Source of the DNA: Candidatus Brockarchaeota archaeon
Lineage (GTDB): Archaea > Thermoproteota > EX4484-205 > DTQO01
DNA length: 5,710 bases
Reading direction: 5' to 3'
NCBI GenBank assembly: GCA_017601265.1
Contig: JAFNJA010000131.1
Span: 1 to 5,710 of the forward strand
Every line of letters begins with the position of its first letter. The stretch's first letter is position 1. A model generated the notes under the pieces. It was not told the origin of the DNA. It saw only the letters and a list, made by a program, of their open reading frames with translations, and did no database searches. Below, piece by piece: positions 1 through 5,597 of this stretch. The position numbers were made by a program, and so were the translations under genes.

Positions 1-16
1 GTTCAGGGACGGAACC
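1..16 (+). repeat. Left copy of a 16-bp inverted repeat (GTTCAGGGACGGAACC)
   Basis: This 16-mer is identical to the minus-strand sequence at 5613-5598, so the window carries it in inverted orientation at both ends. Each copy contains a small palindrome, GTTC with GAAC separated by 7 bases. The right copy shows that the palindrome extends to GGTTC/GAACC; here the outer G would be the base before position 1. It lies about 190 bp upstream of the first operon gene. It could be an operator shared by the two transcription units or one end of a mobile cassette; the sequence does not decide between these. Confidence 0.6.
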
Positions 17-50
17 CACCCATGGATGGCCCGAAAATCTGCTAAAGTCC

Positions 51-58
51 AGTATACT
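51..58 (+). promoter_or_regulatory. AGTATACT palindrome containing a possible -10 box
   Basis: The 8-bp palindrome AGTATACT includes TATACT, which matches the bacterial -10 consensus at five of six positions. The bases 16-18 nt upstream give no TTGACA-like hexamer and there is no extended -10 TG. An 8-bp palindrome over a -10 box would suit autoregulation, but palindromes of this size are expected by chance in a window this long. It is a weak candidate for the operon promoter. Confidence 0.2.
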
Positions 59-92
59 AGGTGGGCCGGAGGCCCCCTTCCAAATCTAACGG

Positions 93-119
93 ACTCCGGG
101 GCGTCCCAATGACGGGAGT
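93..119 (+). promoter_or_regulatory. Imperfect hairpin in the operon leader
   Basis: ACTCC at 93-97 can pair with GGAGT at 115-119, and CGTC at 102-105 with GACG at 111-114. This leaves a CCAAT loop at 106-110 and a four-G bulge on the left arm. There is no following T run, so it is not an intrinsic terminator. If the transcript starts upstream, this would be a 5' UTR structure. Its role is unknown. Confidence 0.3.
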
Positions 120-169
120 TGTACCGTGACAGAGAGACCGAGGTTTCCAGAACATAGTTATCGGCTTTC

Positions 170-191
170 CGGATTCAAATCCCCGAATCCG
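170..191. promoter_or_regulatory. Inverted repeat CGGATTC / GAATCCG next to the ATPase ribosome binding site
   Basis: Perfect 7-bp arms, CGGATTC at 170-176 and GAATCCG at 185-191, are separated by 8 bases. The right arm ends 2 bases before the AAAGGAGG ribosome binding site. The location suits an operator or an RNA hairpin controlling access to the ribosome binding site. The arm logic, GG(A)TTC facing GAA(T)CC, loosely resembles the GGTTC/GAACC palindrome at the dcm start, so the same regulator could recognise both. That link is inference. Confidence 0.4.
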
Positions 192-193
192 TT

Positions 194-201
194 AAAGGAG
201 G
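194..201 (+). promoter_or_regulatory. Strong Shine-Dalgarno AAAGGAGG for the GHKL ATPase gene
   Basis: AAAGGAGG is followed by tandem ATG codons at 206 and 209. The spacing is 4 nt to the first ATG and 7 nt to the second, so the second ATG is probably the one mainly used. The protein would then begin MVSAQWRFRK, one residue shorter. Confidence 0.8.
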
Positions 202-205
202 TTCT

Positions 206-1045
206 ATGATGGTTTCAGCTCAATGGAGGTTCCGCAAAATGATGCGAGGGGAGATGAATACGGATCCCGTCGAGGGAGAGTTCTTCACGCCACAAAGGCT
301 GACTGAATCTCTTGTCAGAGAGGCAATTCAGAATTCGCTCGATGCCAAACTCCCTCAGAGCCAGCTTCGGATGCGGTTTGCGCTTTCAGGCTCGAGTAAC
401 CGATTGCCGCCAGAGAAAGCGCGCCGATACTGTGAAGGCCTACGCCCACACATCGAAAAAGTTGCCGCGGATTATAGTCTGCCCCGTGAAGACGAACCTA
501 TGAATTTTCTAGTGATCGAAGATTTTGGTACCAGGGGACTTTGCGGAGATCCAGAGCAGGCTTTCGATTCCGATACATCCGGACCCAAAAACGATTTCTA
601 CTACTTCTGGAGAAACATTGGGCGGTCGAGTAAGCGCGAGGCGGAGCGCGGCCGGTGGGGCTTAGGGAAGACTGTCTTCCCTGCAGCATCAAGGATCAAC
701 GCGTTCTTCGGCTTGACAATCCGCGCCGACGACAGGAAACGCCTGCTCATGGGGCAGGCGGTACTCAAGACCCACACGATTGGCGATATTAGGTACTGCC
801 CATACGGTTTCTTCGCCGAGTTCGACCAGGAATTCGCCATGCCAGTTACCGACCAAGAGCTGCTCGAAAATTTCTGCAGCGACTTCGGGTTAAAAAGAAC
901 ATCGGAGCCTGGTCTTTCCATCGTCGTGCCATACTTCAGAGAAGAGGAACTATTGAAGGACGATATCGAGCAGGCCGTAATCATGAATTACTTCTATCCG
1001 ATCCTCTCGCGAGATCTGATTGTTGAGTTTGAGGAGGGAACTTAA
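206..1045 (+). CDS. GHKL (Bergerat-fold, MutL/MORC-like) ATPase domain protein, N-terminal part of a split ATPase
   Basis: This is predicted to bind and hydrolyse ATP in the cytoplasm as the motor or switch of a restriction-modification or defence complex. The Bergerat motifs are in order. The N box is REAIQNSLDA, with catalytic-type Glu39 and Mg-binding Asn43. The G1 motif is EDFGTRGL, with Asp106, Gly108 and Gly111. The G2 lid is GRWGLGK at 149-155, and the distal GLSIVVPY segment lies near 236-243. The N-terminal WRFRK...GEMNTDP...GEFFT segment is, from memory, typical of ATPases found in such islands. Relatives I recall are single chains of about 600-700 residues. This protein stops at 279, just after the ATPase domain, and the next gene appears to supply the rest; together they give 633 residues. 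The start is either of two tandem ATGs behind AAAGGAGG. The GHKL assignment is firm; the precise role in the system is inferred. Confidence 0.92.
   Translation: MMVSAQWRFRKMMRGEMNTDPVEGEFFTPQRLTESLVREAIQNSLDAKLPQSQLRMRFALSGSSNRLPPEKARRYCEGLRPHIEKVAADYSLPREDEPMNFLVIEDFGTRGLCGDPEQAFDSDTSGPKNDFYYFWRNIGRSSKREAERGRWGLGKTVFPAASRINAFFGLTIRADDRKRLLMGQAVLKTHTIGDIRYCPYGFFAEFDQEFAMPVTDQELLENFCSDFGLKRTSEPGLSIVVPYFREEELLKDDIEQAVIMNYFYPILSRDLIVEFEEGT
1033..1037 (+). promoter_or_regulatory. Shine-Dalgarno GGAGG deciding the start of the second gene
   Basis: GGAGG lies within GAGGAGGG, inside the last codons of the ATPase gene, 10 nt before the ATG at 1048. It makes independent or coupled initiation of the second gene plausible. 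However, these same bases encode Glu-Glu-Gly at the end of the ATPase domain, so the site could also be a coding coincidence. Confidence 0.6.
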
Positions 1046-1047
1046 AC

Positions 1048-2112
1048 ATGCTCGACGCAGACACAATCCGAGCTGCTATCGGGCGGCTCTCTTGGAGCGA
1101 TATGGGGACATCGGAGCAGCAGCTCACTAGGCTTTTCGAGTTTGCCACGTGGGCTATAACGCTGCCTCAGCAACAGTACATAGAGCTGTTCGAGTGTGAA
1201 AGCGGGGCGCCTCAATGGAACGAAGGTCTGTTCCCCCCTGGAACTTTGGACAAGGCACGGGAGCGTTTCGAGAAACAGGAACGGCTGGCCTTCCATGTTC
1301 CAGTAACCGTCGTTCTGAAATCCGAAGCAGGGTCTAACGTGAAACACAAGACCTTTTTCCATGTGTACCTGGAGAAGGACAATCTTTTGACCAAAGGAGA
1401 GGAAAACTACATCAGACAGGGAATCACTATTCGAGCCATCAGGATGCTTGGGGACAAGCCGGTTCGAGGGCTTGTTGTCGTCAGCGACAAAGCGTTGTCG
1501 ACACTCTTGGGAGATGCTGAATCGCCTGCGCACATGAACTGGGAGGAGCGCTCCCGGAAGGTCGCTGAGCGATACCACAACGGTGCATCCACCGTCCGGT
1601 TTGTGAAAAACGCACTTCGCGAGTTGGTAGCCCTTCTGTCGAAACCCGCCACTGGGCTGGACGAGGACCTGCTGCGCGATCTTTTTTACATCAACCTGCC
1701 CGATGAAGATGGACAAGAAAGGGCAAATGAAAAAAAACCCAAAGGAGTAATGTCAACCAGACATGCTCCCAATCTACCGGGTTCGAAGGAAAGTCCGATT
1801 CAGATCAATCGACTTGCGGATGGATTCCATATCAGCCTGAATCCCAGGGCCACAAAGCGGCCCTCGACCATCCGAGTCAAAGTCGCATACGACGTGCGAA
1901 GGGGTAATCCGTTCAAGTGGTATGACCCCCTCGACTTTGAGCTGAACAAGCCTCCCGTTAAAATCGACGTTAAAGAGGCCAAGATCACTTCGATTAGCAA
2001 AAACGAGCTGGAGGTTGCCATAAACGCCAACAACTTCGAACTCGCCGTCAGAGGATTCGACCCCAAAAGAGACGTAAAAGTCTGGGCTGGAACAGGAGGG
2101 GATGAGTCATGA
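1048..2112 (+). CDS. Probable C-terminal (transducer and beta-rich) half of the split GHKL ATPase, 354 aa
   Basis: No catalytic motif is visible. The gene starts 2 nt after the ATPase stop, in the -1 frame relative to it. Its opening residues MLDADTIRAAIGRL read as a direct continuation of the preceding DLIVEFEEGT. The simplest reading is that one ancestral ATPase polypeptide has been divided here. Residues 1-225 are mixed alpha/beta, with conserved-looking FHVPVTVVLK and RGLVVVSDKAL strands. A charged, lysine-rich linker at about 228-250 (EKKPKG) follows. The tail at 250-350 is strand-rich (IRVKVAYDV, LEVAINANNFELAVRGFD) and looks like a beta-sandwich. It contains an A8 tract at 1730-1737. 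The gene ends in an ATGA overlap with the next gene. It could alternatively be a separate partner subunit. Coding status is supported by position, ribosome binding site and coupling. Confidence 0.82.
   Translation: MLDADTIRAAIGRLSWSDMGTSEQQLTRLFEFATWAITLPQQQYIELFECESGAPQWNEGLFPPGTLDKARERFEKQERLAFHVPVTVVLKSEAGSNVKHKTFFHVYLEKDNLLTKGEENYIRQGITIRAIRMLGDKPVRGLVVVSDKALSTLLGDAESPAHMNWEERSRKVAERYHNGASTVRFVKNALRELVALLSKPATGLDEDLLRDLFYINLPDEDGQERANEKKPKGVMSTRHAPNLPGSKESPIQINRLADGFHISLNPRATKRPSTIRVKVAYDVRRGNPFKWYDPLDFELNKPPVKIDVKEAKITSISKNELEVAINANNFELAVRGFDPKRDVKVWAGTGGDES
2094..2099 (+). promoter_or_regulatory. Shine-Dalgarno AGGAGG for the third operon gene
   Basis: AGGAGG lies 9 nt before the ATG at 2109, inside the end of the preceding gene. 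It fixes the start codon and indicates translational coupling across the 4-nt overlap. Confidence 0.85.
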
Positions 2113-2900
2113 TTCGCCGTTTCAACTACACTGGTCGGAAACGGATTAATCGGAACCAGGTGCGGATCGAGCTCATTATTCGTCCTGACGGATCCCGCAG
2201 CTTTGACGCGTCATTGAAATTGGAGGACCTTAATCTTCCCGGGCAGGCCTTGGTATTCATCGAAGCCTACTACGACTCGTCATATATGCGGTTTCCCTTC
2301 GGAACGGTTGGTCAGATCCGGCCACCATCGAACCGTGAGCTGACTGACATCGACCGCGGAAGTATTGTTTTCTTCCGCGTGAAAGTGGTCGATGAATCAG
2401 AACAAGTGGGTAAGATCCTAGCCGAAGCCGACGGGATCGTTCCCCACAATATGGAATCTGTTTCAGCCAAGCGGCTGTGTCTTCTCCCAGTAGTGTTTAA
2501 GGATCTTGGACCAGCCGTGTGGAGGCTACAGTATGACTCAAGGCCTGTTTTGGAAGTGAACAACAGGATTCCGGGTGTCGGCGATGCCATCAAGGATATT
2601 GTGCGGACGGACCGGGCCTTTTTCGCTCTGGTCTGGCCAGCAGTGTTGCGTGAGTTGCTCACCAAAATCCTGATCATCGACGAACACGATCCTCTGGACG
2701 TTGATCTTGGGAACTGGCGGGTACAATGGCTTGTCTTCGTCCGGCTTTTTTACGCTCATCAGGCCCCACAGTTCTTCTCCGACGATCCATCCACGCGCGA
2801 AGAACAGCTCAGATGGATCGACGAGGCGGTGCGAGCATTCTGTTCAGTTCACGGGGTCGCCGAAAAGTATGGGAGTACTCGGCAGGAGGTATTAGCATGA
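2109..2900 (+). CDS. Uncharacterised operon protein, 263 aa, strand-rich N half and helical C half
   Basis: I cannot assign a function. Residues 1-150 look strand-rich (RIELIIRPDG, QALVFIEAYY, GSIVFFRVKVVD). They include a distinctive run LLPVVFKDLGPAVWRL, followed by VLEVNNRIPG at 147-156, that reads like a conserved family signature. Residues 158-255 look helical and rich in Trp and Phe (FFALVWPAVLRELLTKILII, WRVQWLVFVRLFYAH). There is no signal peptide. The hydrophobic helices are interrupted by charged residues, so a cytoplasmic protein is more likely than a membrane protein. No nuclease, helicase or kinase motif is visible. The ATGA overlaps at both ends and strong ribosome binding sites imply production in fixed proportion with its neighbours, as expected for a complex subunit. 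A structural or DNA-binding partner of the split ATPase is the most natural guess, but it is only a guess. Confidence 0.85.
   Translation: MIRRFNYTGRKRINRNQVRIELIIRPDGSRSFDASLKLEDLNLPGQALVFIEAYYDSSYMRFPFGTVGQIRPPSNRELTDIDRGSIVFFRVKVVDESEQVGKILAEADGIVPHNMESVSAKRLCLLPVVFKDLGPAVWRLQYDSRPVLEVNNRIPGVGDAIKDIVRTDRAFFALVWPAVLRELLTKILIIDEHDPLDVDLGNWRVQWLVFVRLFYAHQAPQFFSDDPSTREEQLRWIDEAVRAFCSVHGVAEKYGSTRQEVLA
2884..2889 (+). promoter_or_regulatory. Shine-Dalgarno AGGAGG for the fourth operon gene
   Basis: AGGAGG lies 7 nt before the ATG at 2897, which overlaps the preceding TGA as ATGA. It decides the start against a longer open frame reaching back to 2726. Confidence 0.85.
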
Positions 2901-3631
2901 CCGACGTCAGGGCGCTCAATGAAGAGGGAATTCGTCAATTTGGCGCCTATATTGACAGGCTTACAGGTGGCGCAGAAGAAAGTCCGCCCCTATTCCTGCT
3001 GACCGATCCAGCGACTTCGCTGGCCGTTCACGGCCATGGACAAGTCGACAAGCGCAATTTCATGAACCGACTTGAAGCCGCCAGATACCTCTCGGGAGCC
3101 CTCAAGAACGTCGACCGACAGGAGATTGATACTAATCACGGATTGTGGTCTTGGCTCGCTTTGTTTTACTTCGATCAGCTATGTCCTCCGCTTGCTGACG
3201 GAACTCGCAAGCCCTACGAGAAATACAGGTATATCCTGCCAAAATTGGACAGTGATGAACATTTCCGTCACTACTACAGGCACCTGCTGGCCGGACCGTT
3301 CCGCATCTACCGCCTCCATGGACCGGACGCTCGTATATTGCTCGCCCCGCCTGTTCACAAGCATGGCGAGTTTTCTGAGCAGCTCGCGTCACGGATGGAA
3401 TTCATCACTAACAAGGAACTGATCAAGGCGGTCAACGCGCTCTACTACGACGCTACGAAGGGCACACCAAAGCGAGGTGCCACAACCCGTAACAAGCCGG
3501 GAACGCTTCGACGGTTCATCGCAGTAATCCAGCATCTTGAACTGACCTACGATCTGTATTCGCTCAATTGGCAACAGATTCTCAGTCTCCTCCCGGCAGA
3601 ATTTGACACGTGGAGGACAGCTAGGGCCTGA
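2897..3631 (+). CDS. Uncharacterised operon protein, 244 aa, last gene of the ATPase operon
   Basis: Function is unknown. The protein begins MTDVRALNEEG. Visible landmarks are an acidic-helical N terminus (1-30), LFLLTDPATSL at 32-42, a Trp-rich LWSWLALFYFDQLCP at 83-97, a Tyr/His/Arg-rich YRHLLAGPFRIYRLHG at 127-142, a basic linker KGTPKRGATTRNKPG near 188-202, and a C-terminal LELTYDLYSLNW...LLPAEFDTW. The LW-x-WLAL pattern vaguely recalls DUF6339-type proteins, but I cannot verify that. No catalytic triad, metal-binding cluster, signal peptide or membrane segment is evident. The in-frame ATG at 2726 would add 57 residues lying inside the preceding gene. They look like shadow sequence, and the ATG at 2897 has the ribosome binding site. 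The gene ends 3 bp short of the convergent vsr stop. Its conserved-looking aromatic motifs and coupling suggest a real subunit of the same system. Confidence 0.85.
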   Translation: MTDVRALNEEGIRQFGAYIDRLTGGAEESPPLFLLTDPATSLAVHGHGQVDKRNFMNRLEAARYLSGALKNVDRQEIDTNHGLWSWLALFYFDQLCPPLADGTRKPYEKYRYILPKLDSDEHFRHYYRHLLAGPFRIYRLHGPDARILLAPPVHKHGEFSEQLASRMEFITNKELIKAVNALYYDATKGTPKRGATTRNKPGTLRRFIAVIQHLELTYDLYSLNWQQILSLLPAEFDTWRTARA

Positions 3632-3634
3632 GCA

Positions 3635-4051
3635 TCAACGCCTTCGAGCCATCAAGAGCGTTCTGAGCCTGTTTTCAAGGGAATCCCGGTCGCGTGTTTG
3701 GCATTCCCAGACGACGGCGACGGTCCACCCCTCCTTCAGCAGCCGTGCCCTCACGAAACGATCGCGGGCGATATTTCGTTGGAACTTCCTGCGCCAGAAT
3801 GATACCCGGCTCTTTGGCACGTACGCGTACGGGCAGTGATTGTGCCTATGCCAGAAGCACCCGTGAACGAATAGTGCGATCTTCCTGCCCTGAAGGATTA
3901 TATCTGGATTACCAGTAATACTCTTTCCATAGGAACTGAATCTGATCCCCAGCCGCCGAAGACAGGATCTGACCAGTCGCTCAGGTCCTGTGTTTTTCGA
4001 GCGGATACGGGACATGTTCCAGCTTCTCTTTTCCTTTGTGATTCGATCCAT
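3635..4051 (-). CDS. vsr: Vsr-type very short patch repair endonuclease
   Basis: Vsr enzymes nick DNA beside T:G mismatches created by deamination of 5-methylcytosine, so they protect methylated sites. In islands of this type they may instead act as the restriction nuclease. The family opening KRSWNMSRIRSKNTGPE is at 8-24. The catalytic Asp is Asp50 in TGNPDI (equivalent to E. coli Asp51). The HGCFWHRHNHCPY segment at 63-75 supplies His68 (E. coli His69) and probable zinc ligands Cys65, His70 and Cys73. WEC at 115-117 gives the fourth ligand, Cys117. The length of 138 is normal. The E. coli active-site Thr63 is replaced by Val62, and the Cys-to-Cys spacing is one residue longer. The ATG at 4051 fits the family N terminus but lies 71 nt inside dcm in the +1 register and has no clear ribosome binding site; Met13 (4015) is an alternative start. 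Translation is probably coupled to dcm. Confidence 0.96.
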   Translation of the reverse strand: MDRITKEKRSWNMSRIRSKNTGPERLVRSCLRRLGIRFSSYGKSITGNPDIILQGRKIALFVHGCFWHRHNHCPYAYVPKSRVSFWRRKFQRNIARDRFVRARLLKEGWTVAVVWECQTRDRDSLENRLRTLLMARRR

Positions 4052-5594
4052 CCGATGAGTCTATCTGTAAACAAGCGTCCTTGAGTACCTGATAGACGAC
4101 GGCGGCCAGCTGCCTTGCGAGCAGTGGGGGTACGGCGTTTCCAACCTGCCGATACTGTTCTGTCCGTACTCCGAGGAAAACATAGTTGTCGGGAAACGTC
4201 TGAAGCCTGGCAGCTTCTCTAACAGTCAGACTTCTACACTGGCAAGGATCTGGATGAATGAAGTAGTGTCCGTCCTTGGCGATGTGGGCAGTGATCGTTG
4301 TCGATGGCTTATTCTTTAACTGAACCCGGAAGCGATCCCTGAAGTATATATCCTTGTTTTCTCCGCGGTTGATGTTTTCGTGGGCCGGCAGAAGAGACTT
4401 TGGGAAGTCGAAGAGAAAAGGCGACCGCTTCATTATCTTCGCAAAGCATGCCGCAAAAAAGTACCGACGTAGATCAGAAGCCATGTGAAACCGTGTTTCA
4501 TGATTCGGAACCCCGCCCAGCCGGATATCACTGAACCAATCGGGCATGTACATCGGTTTGGCGGCTGTGGCGACGAAACTCGACCCAGTGTCGTGGTACT
4601 TGCCGAGACGCTTGGCTGCATTTCTTATGGCTGCTTGGATCTTCGGGTTCTTGATCGAATCGATATCACCAACCAGCTTGCGAATCGCGGCGGCCCACGC
4701 TTCCGGGGAATCCTTTTCACGCGAAAGCTGACTCCGTAGCTTCGGAAGATCCCCTATTACTCTGGAAAGGCTGACTCGGTCCTTCACAATGTTAAGCAGC
4801 CGGGGCTGGCAATGGATATCTCTTCGCAAACCCAGCAGTATCACTCGATGCCGGCATTGGGGGATACCGTGCTTTTCACAACAAATGACAAAATCGCGCA
4901 GATCCTGCCCATCAACAAAATAATCGAAAAGGCGCCTCTGAATCCCGTAATCTACGAACGGATGTAGCTTGTAACCCAACTGTTCGAGATCTCTAAGGAT
5001 TTTCCGGATGATCAGGTTTCCCCCAACCCTCGCGGAGAGAAGACCTTTGACATTTTCCATCACAAAGACAGGCGGGGCATGCTTCCCTATGATTCGAAGG
5101 TACTCCTCATAGAGGAAATGCCGGCTATCCTCCTCGTACATCTTCATCTTGTTCCCGAATTTTCTCTGGCTCTCGCCCATTATTCGTGCCCGGCCGATCA
5201 ACGAATACGGTTGGCAGGGAGGGCCGCCGATCAACACCCAATACTTCGCGTCACCAATAGCCTTGGAGATTCGCTTGTCGACTTCGCTCTCGTCGACCTT
5301 TCCAAGTTCGGCCTTCCATGCTACCTCTAGTGCCTTTGTAGCCTCGGCCGGGAATGCCCGGAACAGTTCATCGAGGCTGATTTCATTCCTAACGAAGCGA
5401 TAGTAATCGTCAGGAACACACCCATCGTTGAATTGACGGAAAAAGCTCCGGACGAGCAGTGTGGCATGCGCTGCCTCGTCCTTTTCGATCGCCAAAGCGA
5501 TACGGAAAAAACGCTGACCTTGGATGTCCCGAAAGGTGCTGAAGCCCTCTCCAAGGCCACCTGGGCCAGCGAACAAGTCGACGACCGGAATCAT
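3981..5594 (-). CDS. dcm: DNA (cytosine-5-)-methyltransferase, Dcm-type
   Basis: This enzyme transfers a methyl group from S-adenosylmethionine to C5 of cytosine in a specific DNA site; the site cannot be read from the sequence. All core motifs are present. Motif I is DLFAGPGGLGEGF at 6-18 and a motif II-like IEKDE is at 36-40. Motif IV is GGPPCQPYS with catalytic Cys127. Motif VI is ENVKGL at 180-185 and motif VIII is QCRHRVILLG at 246-255. Motif IX is RSLTVREAARLQTFP at 454-468 and motif X is QVGNAVPP at 483-490. The target-recognition region is the roughly 200 residues before motif IX and contains TAHIAKDGHYFIHPD. At 537 residues it is longer than the 330-450 typical of the family. The extra length comes from about 60-70 residues between motifs II and IV and a polar tail after motif X. 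The ATG at 5594 is the only usable start in its frame. A palindrome overlaps its weak ribosome binding region. It leads a dcm-vsr operon that converges on the ATPase operon. Confidence 0.97.
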   Translation of the reverse strand: MIPVVDLFAGPGGLGEGFSTFRDIQGQRFFRIALAIEKDEAAHATLLVRSFFRQFNDGCVPDDYYRFVRNEISLDELFRAFPAEATKALEVAWKAELGKVDESEVDKRISKAIGDAKYWVLIGGPPCQPYSLIGRARIMGESQRKFGNKMKMYEEDSRHFLYEEYLRIIGKHAPPVFVMENVKGLLSARVGGNLIIRKILRDLEQLGYKLHPFVDYGIQRRLFDYFVDGQDLRDFVICCEKHGIPQCRHRVILLGLRRDIHCQPRLLNIVKDRVSLSRVIGDLPKLRSQLSREKDSPEAWAAAIRKLVGDIDSIKNPKIQAAIRNAAKRLGKYHDTGSSFVATAAKPMYMPDWFSDIRLGGVPNHETRFHMASDLRRYFFAACFAKIMKRSPFLFDFPKSLLPAHENINRGENKDIYFRDRFRVQLKNKPSTTITAHIAKDGHYFIHPDPCQCRSLTVREAARLQTFPDNYVFLGVRTEQYRQVGNAVPPLLARQLAAVVYQVLKDACLQIDSSDGSNHKGKEKLEHVPYPLEKHRT

Positions 5595-5597
5595 TTC

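Larger units (their letters stand above)
1..205. other. Structured leader upstream of the plus-strand operon, no supportable gene
   Basis: No start-to-stop gene with a ribosome binding site is visible in this stretch. Two frames run open into the left edge: plus strand 2-112, ending in TGA and beginning FRDGTHPWMARKS, and minus strand 174-1, which has 58 sense codons but no ATG, GTG or TTG. Neither resembles a protein I know, so I do not call them genes. The stretch is rich in inverted repeats, listed separately, and ends with the ribosome binding site of the ATPase gene. A promoter for the operon must lie here or further left. The only passable -10 hexamer is TATACT at 53-58, and it lacks a convincing -35 partner. 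Confidence 0.6.

Noticed and set aside
63..75. GGGCC-GGA-GGCCC hairpin as a terminator of an upstream gene
   Set aside because: The stem is only 5 bp with a 3-base loop and is followed by C-rich sequence rather than a T run.
1..174. Minus-strand frame open for 58 codons to the left edge
   Set aside because: It contains no ATG, GTG or TTG and no recognisable protein motif, so it cannot be supported as a gene, though a decayed gene cannot be excluded.
160..191. tRNA-like T-arm sequence GGATTCAAATCC upstream of the ATPase gene
   Set aside because: The loop resembles TTCAAAT, but the stem has mismatches at key positions (A instead of G before the loop), and no anticodon arm, D arm or acceptor stem can be built upstream.
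1042..1716. Long minus-strand open frame (224 codons) opposite the second operon gene
   Set aside because: It lies wholly antisense to a well-placed coupled gene, has no recognisable domain and has no independent context; it is a shadow of coding sequence.
2726..2896. Upstream in-frame extension of the fourth operon gene starting at ATG 2726
   Set aside because: The extra 57 residues overlap the preceding gene, are Arg/Ser-rich shadow-like sequence, and lack a ribosome binding site, while ATG 2897 has AGGAGG at proper spacing and an ATGA overlap.
3820..3831. Perfect 12-bp palindrome CGTACGCGTACG inside vsr
   Set aside because: About one palindrome of this length is expected by chance in a window of this size, and it simply encodes the Pro-Tyr-Ala-Tyr-Val stretch after the zinc motif.
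3603..3918. Plus-strand open frames across the vsr region
   Set aside because: They are antisense to vsr, whose catalytic and zinc-binding residues are unmistakable, and they show no ribosome binding site or known motif.
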